Assembly (NCBI GenBank): GCA_937976315.1
Contig: CALJRR010000011.1
Location: 1-17,936, forward strand
Length of the DNA: 17,936 nt
From: an uncultured Candidatus Saccharibacteria bacterium
GTDB lineage: Bacteria > Patescibacteriota > Saccharimonadia > Saccharimonadales > Saccharimonadaceae
Direction: 5' to 3'
The notes under the pieces were generated by a model. It was given only the letters and a program-made list of their open reading frames with translations. It did no database searches and had not been told where the DNA came from. Of this stretch, positions 1 to 6,486 are shown piece by piece (positions within the stretch are counted from its first letter, which is position 1; each line of letters starts with the position of its first letter). The translations under genes were made by a program, and so were the position numbers.

Positions 1-268
1 CGCCCGCCACGATCAGATATTTATCGCCTTTTGGCGTCACAACAATCGGCTGAACCACGCCATGCTCGCGCACCGATTCCGTCAACTCATTCAAAGCATT
101 CTCATCAAAAAAGCGACGCGGCTGATCAGGATCTGGGACGACTTGATCAATAGCAATATCTCTCAAATGAGAAACTTTCACGTCCTGTTGTGCTGTCGGA
201 TCGAACGTTTCATCGATCAAATTAGTTGGAATTAACGACCCAAAACCTCTGCCTAAACCTTTTTTCAT
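1..268 (-). CDS. parB: Chromosome-partitioning protein ParB, N-terminal part (runs off the left edge)
   Basis: ParB binds parS sites near the origin, spreads as a CTP-dependent clamp, and stimulates the ParA ATPase during chromosome segregation. Translating the minus strand from the ATG at 268 gives about 89 residues. They begin MKKGLGRGFGSLIP, the usual ParB start, and include the PDPDQPRRFFDE segment and LTESVREHGVVQPIVV, which belong to the N-terminal ParB/Srx nuclease-like domain. The helix-turn-helix and dimer domains lie outside the window. The start codon overlaps the parA stop (ATGA, 265-268), so the two are translationally coupled. No parS-like 16-bp palindrome was seen in the window. 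Confidence 0.95.
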   Translation of the reverse strand, partial: MKKGLGRGFGSLIPTNLIDETFDPTAQQDVKVSHLRDIAIDQVVPDPDQPRRFFDENALNELTESVREHGVVQPIVVTPKGDKYLIVAG

Positions 269-1029
269 CGTTCCACCCTCTCTATAATTTCTTTCGTTAG
301 CGCCTTATAAGCCCGAGAACCCTTTGAAAAACGATCGTACGCCCCAACTGGCGCGCCATGACTAGGAGCTTCAGCCAAGCGAATATTTCGCGGAATGCTA
401 TTCTTAAAAATCTTATCTGGGAAATATTTTTTAACCTCAGCATGAACTTGCCCGGATAATGTAGTCCTGGAGTCCATCATCGTCAGTAAAACGCCCAGTA
501 ATTCCAGAGGCGGATTAAGCCCCTTCTTTATCAATTTCATACTTTCCAATAGTTGCCCCAATCCTTCCAGAGCGTAAAACTCTGCCTGGACTGGAAGCAA
601 TACATAATTAGCGGCAATCATACCGTTGACCGTCAACAAGCTCAAGCTCGGCGGACTGTCAATAATAATATAGTCGTAATCCGTCGCCTTTTGCAAAGCC
701 TCTCGCAAGCGAACAAACCTTCCCTGCGCCTGCGCCAACTCCACTTCCGTATTCGCCAAATGAGGTGTAGCTGGAGCGATTGATAAATTTTTATATTCCG
801 TTGGCAATATAATATTCGCCAGGTCAATTTGTCGCATAATCACCTCTGATATTGTTGCACCCAAATTCTGCTTATCTATTCCAAGTCCACTGGTGGCATT
901 GCCCTGCGGATCAAAATCCACCAACAATGTTTTTTTGCCAGCTTTTGCCAAAAAATATGCTACGTTAATTGACGTCGTTGTTTTGCCGACGCCACCTTTT
1001 TGATTTGTCACCGCAATGATTTTTGTCAT
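265..1029 (-). CDS. parA: Chromosome-partitioning ATPase ParA (Soj family)
   Basis: A deviant-Walker ATPase that binds DNA nonspecifically as an ATP dimer and drives segregation of ParB-parS complexes. The 254-residue product has the Walker A motif KGGVGKTT near residues 11-18, a DFDPQGN segment, Walker B/A' region DYDYIIIDSPPSL, and the C-terminal motif RLAEAPSHGAPVGAYD typical of chromosomal Soj proteins. The length is normal for the short form without an N-terminal DNA-binding extension. A Shine-Dalgarno-like AAGGGGAA lies upstream of the ATG. It is first in a parA-parB operon with its own promoter and is separated from rplU by a terminator. Confidence 0.97.
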   Translation of the reverse strand: MTKIIAVTNQKGGVGKTTTSINVAYFLAKAGKKTLLVDFDPQGNATSGLGIDKQNLGATISEVIMRQIDLANIILPTEYKNLSIAPATPHLANTEVELAQAQGRFVRLREALQKATDYDYIIIDSPPSLSLLTVNGMIAANYVLLPVQAEFYALEGLGQLLESMKLIKKGLNPPLELLGVLLTMMDSRTTLSGQVHAEVKKYFPDKIFKNSIPRNIRLAEAPSHGAPVGAYDRFSKGSRAYKALTKEIIERVER

Positions 1030-1053
1030 TCGTTCCCCTTTTTACCTGCCTTA

Positions 1054-1059
1054 ATTATA
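1054..1059 (-). promoter_or_regulatory. Extended -10 promoter of parAB
   Basis: On the minus strand TGCTATAAT is a perfect extended -10 (TGnTATAAT), 24 bases before the parA ATG. No convincing -35 lies at 16-18 bases, which is usual for extended -10 promoters. It follows directly after the rplU terminator. Confidence 0.7.
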
Positions 1060-1088
1060 GCATGAGCGAAACATAAATAACAGACATC

Positions 1089-1115
1089 AAAAAACCGCTT
1101 CCTTTATGAAAGCGG
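1089..1115 (-). terminator. Rho-independent terminator of rplU
   Basis: On the minus strand an 8-bp stem (CCGCTTTC paired with GGAAGCGG, one G-T wobble, 5-base loop) is followed by six Ts. It begins about 10 bases after the rplU stop and separates rplU from parAB. Confidence 0.9.
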
Positions 1116-1124
1116 CTCTTCAGA

Positions 1125-1430
1125 TTATTTGATTGACGTAATTTCAATCTTCGTGTACTTCTGGCGATGACCAGTTTCTTTGTGTACACGCTTCTTACTC
1201 TTGTAGCGGATAACGCGAAGCTTATCGCCCTTAACTTCCGCTTCTACGACCTTAGCTTTAACGCTAGATCCTTTTACGGTTGGCGTACCAACCTTGATTT
1301 TATCACCATCAATCACTAAAAGTGCGTCGAGAGTGAGTTCTTTTGTGCCTTCAGGGAGGAGATCCACCAAGAGGGACTCTTTTTCGCTGACAAGATATTG
1401 TTTGCCAGAGATTTTTACGACTGCTTTCAT
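1125..1430 (-). CDS. rplU: 50S ribosomal protein L21
   Basis: L21 binds 23S rRNA in the large subunit. The 101-residue product matches the family in length. It shows the N-terminal MKAVVKISGKQYLV strand, the central LDALLVIDGDKIKVGTPTV segment, and the basic C-terminal RYKSKKRVHKETGHRQKYTKIEI, which is the L21 signature region. AAGGA lies 5 bases before the ATG. The gene has its own promoter and terminator, so it seems monocistronic; rpmA (L27), the usual partner, is not next to it in this window. Confidence 0.97.
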   Translation of the reverse strand: MKAVVKISGKQYLVSEKESLLVDLLPEGTKELTLDALLVIDGDKIKVGTPTVKGSSVKAKVVEAEVKGDKLRVIRYKSKKRVHKETGHRQKYTKIEITSIK

Positions 1431-1464
1431 TTCGTTCCTTAATTATTATGAATTAACTCTAATA

Positions 1465-1493
1465 ATTCTATCAAAAACTAGCGATAAAATCAA
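1465..1493 (-). promoter_or_regulatory. Sigma-70-type promoter of rplU
   Basis: Minus-strand TTGATT (1488-1493), a 17-base spacer and TAGAAT (1465-1470) fit a housekeeping promoter. The predicted 5' leader is about 28 bases with a GGAACGA sequence before the ATG. It lies immediately downstream of the galU stop; no terminator separates galU from it. Confidence 0.75.
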
Positions 1494-1499
1494 GTGTAG

Positions 1500-2327
1500 T
1501 TAGCAAGTAGCGTTTTTCGCCATAGCGTTATTCGCCTTCAACCAACCGCTCGGCGAGCCACATTCCATATATTCGCCCTTAGCTTCGCCAACAACAATCA
1601 CACCGCCGCCATCAATATACGCATTAATCGCGTCCGTTAACTCAAATTCGCCTCTCTTAGGGTTTGCTGGCAAAGTTCGCGCCAACTCGAAAATCTCTTT
1701 GTTCAAGACGTAAAAACTTGAATTACTGAGGTTACTTGGAGCTTCTTCCAATTTTGGCTTTTCAATTATTCGCACAAAATTGCCCTGATCGTCAGTTTCA
1801 ATAATTCCTGTTTGTGGAATAAATTCCTCTTCGACGGGATTTCCCAATAGCCCAGCCGACAATCCGCGCGACTCCACCAACTCCGCCAAATCTGCCGCAT
1901 TCGAGCCGCCATCGTCACGCCAAAAGAATTGATCACCCATAATCACAAAAGCCGACTCGCCCTGTTCGATAAATTCGCTCGCCAGACCAACTGGAATGCT
2001 TGTGCCGTAACCACCAGTTCCCGGCTGAGTTAAAAAATGTATTCGGACATCTTGAAGTGGCGCCACCAGAGGAAGCTTATCCTGTTTGCCCGCTCGACGT
2101 AAATAATCGTTCAATTGAATATTCGAACGATAATAGCTCTGCACCTGTGTGCTCTGTTCACCCACCACAAAGTAAATATCCTTTACGCCCGCTCGCACAA
2201 CATCTTGCACAATATAATCAATCACTGGACGAGTACCGACCGGCAACATGCACTTTTCAATAGATTTGGTAATTGGCAACATTCGCGTGCCCCAGCCCGC
2301 AACCGGAATAATGGCTTTAGTAATCAT
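1500..2327 (-). CDS. galU: UTP--glucose-1-phosphate uridylyltransferase
   Basis: Makes UDP-glucose from UTP and glucose-1-phosphate, a precursor for surface glycans. The 275-residue protein has the nucleotidyltransferase signature AGWGTRMLPITKS near residues 11-23, followed by EKCMLPVGTRPVIDYIV in place of the common PKEMLP. Further GalU landmarks are IYFVVGE, QPGTGGYGTSI (usually QxxPLGLGHAV, here divergent), VIMGDQFFW and the C-terminal GEYMECGSPSGWLKAN. A strong AGGAGGTG lies upstream of the ATG. The divergent QPGTGGYGTSI loop leaves some room for another hexose-1-phosphate nucleotidyltransferase specificity, but GalU is the best call. Confidence 0.88.
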   Translation of the reverse strand: MITKAIIPVAGWGTRMLPITKSIEKCMLPVGTRPVIDYIVQDVVRAGVKDIYFVVGEQSTQVQSYYRSNIQLNDYLRRAGKQDKLPLVAPLQDVRIHFLTQPGTGGYGTSIPVGLASEFIEQGESAFVIMGDQFFWRDDGGSNAADLAELVESRGLSAGLLGNPVEEEFIPQTGIIETDDQGNFVRIIEKPKLEEAPSNLSNSSFYVLNKEIFELARTLPANPKRGEFELTDAINAYIDGGGVIVVGEAKGEYMECGSPSGWLKANNAMAKNATC

Positions 2328-2362
2328 AACACCTCCTGCATTTTCAGCTCTTTGTGAGAGTA

Positions 2363-2368
2363 ATTATA
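2363..2368 (-). promoter_or_regulatory. Possible -10 element of galU
   Basis: A perfect TATAAT on the minus strand starts 6 bases after the stop of the 62-residue gene and 36 bases before the galU ATG. No good -35 is at the normal distance (a TTGACG lies only 10 bases away), so galU may also be read from the promoter at 2594-2622. Confidence 0.45.
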
Positions 2369-2373
2369 CATCA

Positions 2374-2562
2374 TCAATCGTCAAAGTTACCATCCGCACG
2401 AGACCAAAACTTGCGAATATCTTCTATTTCGTCAACGTCCAGCCGAATTGCCTGCGACTCCCGCTGCTCTTTAATAATTTCTTCAGCAAGTCCGTCTGCT
2501 AGCGGGTCGATTGGCAAAAATCCTACTTTACTACCGAATAATTTGTTAAATAAATTTTGCAT
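2374..2562 (-). CDS. Small acidic hypothetical protein, 62 residues
   Basis: I do not recognise this protein. It starts MQNLFNKLFGSKVGFLPIDP, then has a charged, probably helical middle (LAEEIIKEQRES) and an acidic end (DVDEIEDIRKFWSRADGNFDD). It has no signal peptide, membrane segment or cysteine. A longer reading to 2664 would translate the palindrome and promoter and is rejected. The ATG at 2562 has no Shine-Dalgarno sequence, so the start is uncertain; an in-frame TTG is at 2589. A strong promoter directly upstream, coding-like composition and its position between ileS and galU support a real gene. Confidence 0.6.
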   Translation of the reverse strand: MQNLFNKLFGSKVGFLPIDPLADGLAEEIIKEQRESQAIRLDVDEIEDIRKFWSRADGNFDD

Positions 2563-2593
2563 AACTTTTTTATTTTTATCAATTAACAATGAT

Positions 2594-2622
2594 ATATTAG
2601 CATAAGTATGATTAAAAGTCAA
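2594..2622 (-). promoter_or_regulatory. Strong promoter of the 62-residue gene
   Basis: Minus-strand TTGACT (2617-2622), 17-base spacer, TAATAT (2594-2599) with an extended TGC in front. This is the best-matching promoter in the left part of the window. Its -35 touches the right arm of the palindrome at 2623-2657. Confidence 0.75.
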
Positions 2623-2657
2623 TAGAATATCCTCCCCGCTAAGAGGAGGATATTCTA
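2623..2657. repeat. 13-bp perfect inverted repeat between ileS and the 62-residue gene
   Basis: TAGAATATCCTCC at 2623-2635 is the exact reverse complement of 2645-2657, with a 9-base loop. It begins 18 bases after the ileS stop, so it could be the ileS terminator, but no clean T run follows on the minus strand (TTGACTTTT). It abuts the -35 of the next promoter, so a transcription-factor operator is the alternative. Confidence 0.85.
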
Positions 2658-2675
2658 ATTTCACTTACTGGTTTT

Positions 2676-5585
2676 TTACGCCTTTTTCAGGGAAATTTCT
2701 ACCAATTTACCCTCGATTTTGGCGTCATATTTTTCCGATTCATTGACCACAGAATTCAATTCCACGGCGAGCGTTTCAGATTTAATGACATCAGCGAAAG
2801 CGTCAACAGCTTGAGATATTTCAGAATCGTCACTGGAGATACTCAGTACAATTCGATCATCTATCTGCAGACCAGCCTGCTTGCGTGCGCTTTGGACGTG
2901 GCGAACGATTTCACGCATCAAACCTTCGCGCTTTAGTTCAGGAGTGATTGTTAAGTCATAAACAACGCTCGGTTGCGCCGACTCAGACTCTGAATCTGTA
3001 ACAATTTCAACCGATTTTACGTTCAATTCATCCTTAGCGATATCAATCAAGAACTGCGCAACTTCCGCCGGCGTATCCTGAGAAATAGTGTTAATAAGCT
3101 TCACAGACGCCAACGGCTGACGCACTTTAATTCCCTCTGATGCGCGCTTCGACAAGCCGTCATTCACCGCAGTACGCAGTGCATTCATGTCGCGTAGCAT
3201 TGAATTGTCTATTTCACCAGCCGGCAACCAATCTTTAAGATGAATCGACTCGTTATCGCCCGTCAAATTATGGTACAATTCTTCCGCTAAGAATGGCGTA
3301 AACGGCGCTAACATATAACTGAGTCGCACCAGAACGTAATGAAGCGTGCGGTAAGCGTCATTTTTATCACCGTCATCTTCAGATTTCCAGAAGCGGCGGC
3401 GGCTGCGTCGAACGTACCAGTTACTTGCGTCGTCTAAGAACGGCAAGATCGGCTTGGTTGCGTCCTGCAGATTATAGTTATTAAGACCTCGCTCGACCTC
3501 TGTTATCAATTGATGCAACCTCGATACAATCCAAATATCCAACGGATTTGTTAAATCATGAAGCGGATCTGACAAATCGCCATTAAACTCCCAGCCGTCA
3601 ACTTCAGCGTACATCGTGAAGAAGTCGTACATATTCCAGATCATACCAAGCTTACGCGCTACATCCATCACGTCCTTATCCGCCAAGGCAAAATTTTCGC
3701 CATTTGTTAGTGGACTTGAAAGCATCAAGAATCGGAAGCTGTCGGCCGAAGTCTTATTCATCAACTCCATCGGGTCGGTATAATTCTTCAGCTTCTTGCT
3801 CATTTTTTTACCGTCGGCGGCATTGATAAATCCAGTACAAATCAAATTCTTCCACGGAGATTTACCAAACAAAGCCACATTCACCGCTGTTAAGCTATAA
3901 AACCAACCGCGAGTTTGATCAATCGCTTCAATGATGAAATCAGCAGGAAAACTTGCTTCAAATTTTTCTTTATTCTCAAATGGATAGTGAAATTGAGCGA
4001 ATGGCATCGAGCCAGACTCAAACCAGCAGTCTAAAACCTTACCAATATGATGCATTTCTGCGCCGTCGCACTCAAACGTAACATCCATAACTTGCGGCAA
4101 ATGATAATCGTCCAACTTGCGACCCGTAACTTCTTCAAATTCCGCAAAGCTACCAATCACCTTCACTACTTCCGTGCCGTCATTTTTCACACCCTTCCAC
4201 ACTGGGATTGGTGTTGCCCAGTAACGATCGCGGCTCAAATTCCAATCCGGCGCCTGCTCGATGATATTGTGGAATCGTCCAGTCCTCAGATTGTCTGGCG
4301 TCCAGCTTGTCTGCTCGTTCGCCTCCAACATTTCCTTTTTCTGGCTCTGAATATCCATAAACCAACTTGGGTGAGCACGGTACATCAATTTCGTGCCACA
4401 TCGATGACAATGCGGATATTCATGGCGAATATATTCAATTTTCAGCGCCCGACCTTCTTCCAATAAAGTCTTCGCTATCTCTTTATTTACTTCCCAAATA
4501 TTGCGACCCAACCATCTGCCTTCTGTGTAATTTCCATCACCGTCAACCAACGACAATACTGGAACGTCATTTTTTCGGCACAATTCATAATCGTCCTCAC
4601 CGTAAGCTGGCGCAATATGAACAATTCCCGTACCATCATCGGTCGTCACGAAATCAGCGTGAAGAATCTTATGCGCAGCCGGCCCACGATTTTCGAATAG
4701 CGGCTCAAATCGCTTGCCCACCAATTCAGAACCCTTAATCGCCTTAACAATCGAATATTCCAGCGGCTGATGCTTTTCGTCCGTCATAACTTTCTCAACG
4801 CGGTCGCTTGCAACGTAAAACTTTTTATCACCGTACGCCACCAAAGAATAATCGACATCCTGATTCACCGCCAAGACCATATTTGCCGGCAAAGTCCACG
4901 GCGTCGTCGTCCACGCAAGCAAATATTCATCCTCATCCTCCAGCTTAAAATAGACGAACAAGCTCGGGTCTGTGTCCATTTGATAGCTATTTTCCATAGC
5001 CACTTCACTCTTAGAAATTGGCGTCGCATCCTTTGTGCAATAGACCAAAATCTTTTCACCTTCATAGATTTTGCCTTCTTCGTAAAGTCTCTTGAACGCC
5101 CACCAAACAGATTCCATGTAATTATTATCCATGGTTTTATAAGCGCCCTTAAACTCGACCCAACGACCAATTCGCTCAATCGTGTCTTCCCATTCGGTGC
5201 CAGTTCGAACCATAGCCGCTCGACATTCCTTTACATAATCTGAAACGCTAATCTTCGTGCCAATCTCTTTTTTATTAGAAATGCCTAGCGTTTTTTCAAC
5301 GTAAACCTCTGCTGGCAGCCCATGACAATCCCAGCCCCAACGGCGCTCAACTCGCTGACCTTTCATCGTATGAAATCGTCCCATCGTATCCTTCACAGTA
5401 CTGACCAACAAGTGTCCGTGGTGCGGCGTTCCTGTCAAAAACGGAGGACCGTCATAAAAAACCCAAGAATTATCAGCAGGACGTTGCGCGACCGACTTGT
5501 TAAATGTGTCATCCTCTTTCCATCGCTGCACCCAATCTTTCTCATATTCTGCAGCTCGACGACGTGTTCCGTGTTTGAATTTCAT
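2676..5585 (-). CDS. ileS: Isoleucyl-tRNA synthetase, type 2 (eukaryote-like)
   Basis: Charges tRNA-Ile with isoleucine in the cytosol and edits misactivated valine. The 969-residue class I synthetase has the HIGH-type motif HHGH at residues 55-58 (in GTPHHGHLL), WGWDCHGLPAEVYVEK, and KMSKKLKNY with KMSKK at 594-598. The CP1 editing domain shows TTTPWTLPANM and GTGIVHIAPAYGEDD. A CxxC (Cys393, Cys396) follows in the CP1 region. The GTPHHGHLL and KMSKxLKNY forms and the C-terminal REIVRHVQSARKQAGLQIDD segment fit type 2 enzymes rather than the E. coli type; type 2 enzymes are commonly insensitive to mupirocin. The ATG has AAGGGAT upstream. It lies 26 bases after the GIY-YIG gene in a putative T-box operon. 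Confidence 0.97.
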   Translation of the reverse strand: MKFKHGTRRRAAEYEKDWVQRWKEDDTFNKSVAQRPADNSWVFYDGPPFLTGTPHHGHLLVSTVKDTMGRFHTMKGQRVERRWGWDCHGLPAEVYVEKTLGISNKKEIGTKISVSDYVKECRAAMVRTGTEWEDTIERIGRWVEFKGAYKTMDNNYMESVWWAFKRLYEEGKIYEGEKILVYCTKDATPISKSEVAMENSYQMDTDPSLFVYFKLEDEDEYLLAWTTTPWTLPANMVLAVNQDVDYSLVAYGDKKFYVASDRVEKVMTDEKHQPLEYSIVKAIKGSELVGKRFEPLFENRGPAAHKILHADFVTTDDGTGIVHIAPAYGEDDYELCRKNDVPVLSLVDGDGNYTEGRWLGRNIWEVNKEIAKTLLEEGRALKIEYIRHEYPHCHRCGTKLMYRAHPSWFMDIQSQKKEMLEANEQTSWTPDNLRTGRFHNIIEQAPDWNLSRDRYWATPIPVWKGVKNDGTEVVKVIGSFAEFEEVTGRKLDDYHLPQVMDVTFECDGAEMHHIGKVLDCWFESGSMPFAQFHYPFENKEKFEASFPADFIIEAIDQTRGWFYSLTAVNVALFGKSPWKNLICTGFINAADGKKMSKKLKNYTDPMELMNKTSADSFRFLMLSSPLTNGENFALADKDVMDVARKLGMIWNMYDFFTMYAEVDGWEFNGDLSDPLHDLTNPLDIWIVSRLHQLITEVERGLNNYNLQDATKPILPFLDDASNWYVRRSRRRFWKSEDDGDKNDAYRTLHYVLVRLSYMLAPFTPFLAEELYHNLTGDNESIHLKDWLPAGEIDNSMLRDMNALRTAVNDGLSKRASEGIKVRQPLASVKLINTISQDTPAEVAQFLIDIAKDELNVKSVEIVTDSESESAQPSVVYDLTITPELKREGLMREIVRHVQSARKQAGLQIDDRIVLSISSDDSEISQAVDAFADVIKSETLAVELNSVVNESEKYDAKIEGKLVEISLKKA

Positions 5586-5611
5586 TACTTATCCCTTCCG
5601 CTTTGTATAGT

Positions 5612-6211
5612 TTACTTGTCTTTTAAGTCTTTTAATTTTTTACCATTAAATAGCCAATGAGCTGCACCCCGGTACGCACCACTGGCATTGCGCTTGCCTT
5701 TTTTCTGGAAAATTTCACGGGTTAACGGCGACAATTTATAGACTTCGCCGTCATATTCAACCTCCCTCTCACCAACAACAGTTGCGCTAATGGATTTATC
5801 TTGCGCAAAGACAATCACGTCACCGTTTTTCAGCCCTTTTTGATAAAAACTAAATAGCGACCCCTGCTTTCGCAACCGCACTACATCGTCAAACGCATGC
5901 TCCTTATTGATATTTTTTGGATAAACTACTTGGCCGTCAAATGCCAGCAACAGCTGTTTAACGAGTTCACAATCTAGAGCAAACAACTCACTATCATCAA
6001 CTCGATGCTTACTAAAAATTTCATGCAGCAACGCCTCTTTATCGTCATAATCGTTGAGTTCGATAGCGAAAAATTGCTTCAGCCCAGAAACGTTATAATA
6101 TCCATTACGCTCAAGGTGCCGCATTCTCTCGTTGTAGTTTTGTAATCCAGTTTTACCGATTTTAATCAGCCCAGAGACTGCGGTATTCATAACATAGACA
6201 ATACCTTTCAT
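5612..6211 (-). CDS. GIY-YIG (Mug113/T5orf172-like) nuclease-family protein
   Basis: The first 90 residues resemble the Mug113/T5orf172 branch of the GIY-YIG fold: VYVM (Tyr6), LIKIGKT (15-21), an arginine pair (Arg29, Arg31) and LLHEIFSKHRV with SELF (Glu75), the places of the usual catalytic residues. The C-terminal part (about 110-199; GDVIVFAQDKSISATVV and GKRNASGAYRGAAHWLFNG) looks like a small beta-rich DUF4357/RAMA-type nucleic-acid-associated domain. Whether it cuts DNA or RNA is not known. It has a good Shine-Dalgarno (AAAGGAG) and is the first gene after the T-box leader, with ileS 26 bases downstream, so it should be co-expressed with ileS. No restriction or phage gene is near. Confidence 0.8.
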   Translation of the reverse strand: MKGIVYVMNTAVSGLIKIGKTGLQNYNERMRHLERNGYYNVSGLKQFFAIELNDYDDKEALLHEIFSKHRVDDSELFALDCELVKQLLLAFDGQVVYPKNINKEHAFDDVVRLRKQGSLFSFYQKGLKNGDVIVFAQDKSISATVVGEREVEYDGEVYKLSPLTREIFQKKGKRNASGAYRGAAHWLFNGKKLKDLKDK

Positions 6212-6225
6212 CGCACTCCTTTCAT
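6208..6225 (-). other. Possible 5-codon upstream ORF (MKGVR) overlapping the GIY-YIG start
   Basis: ATG at 6225 opens a five-codon frame whose TGA overlaps the ATG at 6211 (ATGA). A GAGGTGAT sequence lies at a usable distance upstream. The uORF contains the Shine-Dalgarno sequence of the main gene. It may be chance, but the geometry would couple translation. Confidence 0.25.
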
Positions 6226-6308
6226 AAATTAAAAATCACCTCTTTTGACTTCGAGAATCCGCTTAGGTGTTTTATGCGGACGGTACCATCTCGATTCCAA
6301 AAGAAGTG
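6214..6308 (-). promoter_or_regulatory. Candidate Shine-Dalgarno sequestering pair in the T-box leader
   Basis: CACTTCTTT (6308-6300) can pair over 9 bases, with one G-U, with AAAGGAGTG (6222-6214), the ribosome-binding site of the GIY-YIG gene. The left half sits directly before the T-box antisequestrator, so formation of one could disfavour the other. Seen by eye; not tested energetically. Confidence 0.4.
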
Positions 6309-6446
6309 ATTCTTTCAGCTCTTTATTTGCTATTTACGCAAGCTCACGGCAGGTTCTAATCTCGACTTTATGCCGATTTCTTCCCGCAGACTTCACGGCT
6401 GATAACCGCTCATTTCACGCCAATTCAACATACGCGAAAACGCCCT
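6240..6446 (-). promoter_or_regulatory. Putative isoleucine T-box leader of the GIY-YIG-ileS operon
   Basis: A T-box senses uncharged tRNA through a specifier codon and through pairing of the tRNA acceptor end with the T-box bulge. On the minus strand AGATGGTACCGTCC (6291-6278) matches the conserved T-box (TGGTACC). Its TGGT would pair with ACCA, right for tRNA-Ile with discriminator A. GGA/TCC (6298-6296 with 6280-6278) can close the helix. Upstream, CGGTTATCAGCCG places ATC (6403-6401), an isoleucine codon followed by a purine, in a small hairpin loop, like the very short stem I of actinobacterial ileS T-boxes. CGGCA/TGCCG and TTGC/GCAA hairpins lie between. No classical terminator with a T run is evident, so control of translation is more likely. 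The T-box motif is convincing; the folding is by eye. Confidence 0.78.
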
Positions 6447-6468
6447 ACTGTTATTGTAGCGCGTTTTC
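6436..6468. terminator. Bidirectional terminator-like hairpin after the LiaF-like gene
   Basis: GAAAACGC (6436-6443) pairs exactly with 6461-6468, then after one mismatch CTAC (6445-6448) pairs with GTAG (6456-6459), leaving a 7-base loop. A-rich and T-rich ends (AAAA, TTTT) give the look of a short bidirectional terminator for the LiaF-like gene. It also contains the -10 of the T-box operon, so one or the other function may be fortuitous. Confidence 0.55.
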
Positions 6469-6481
6469 ATCAAAATCCCAA
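6453..6481 (-). promoter_or_regulatory. Promoter of the T-box operon
   Basis: Minus-strand TTGGGA (6476-6481), 17-base spacer, TACAAT (6453-6458). The start would fall near 6446, about 36 bases before the candidate stem I. The -10 lies within the inverted repeat at 6436-6468. Confidence 0.55.
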
Positions 6482-6486
6482 GAACT

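Noticed and set aside
170..190. Possible parS site (TTTCACGT)
   Set aside because: Only half of the palindrome is present; the other arm does not match.
2563..2664. Longer version of the 62-residue protein starting at 2664
   Set aside because: It runs through the palindrome and the TTGACT/TAATAT promoter.
4047..4738. Long open frames on the plus strand opposite ileS
   Set aside because: They are shadows of the ileS codons, with no ribosome-binding site and no recognisable family.
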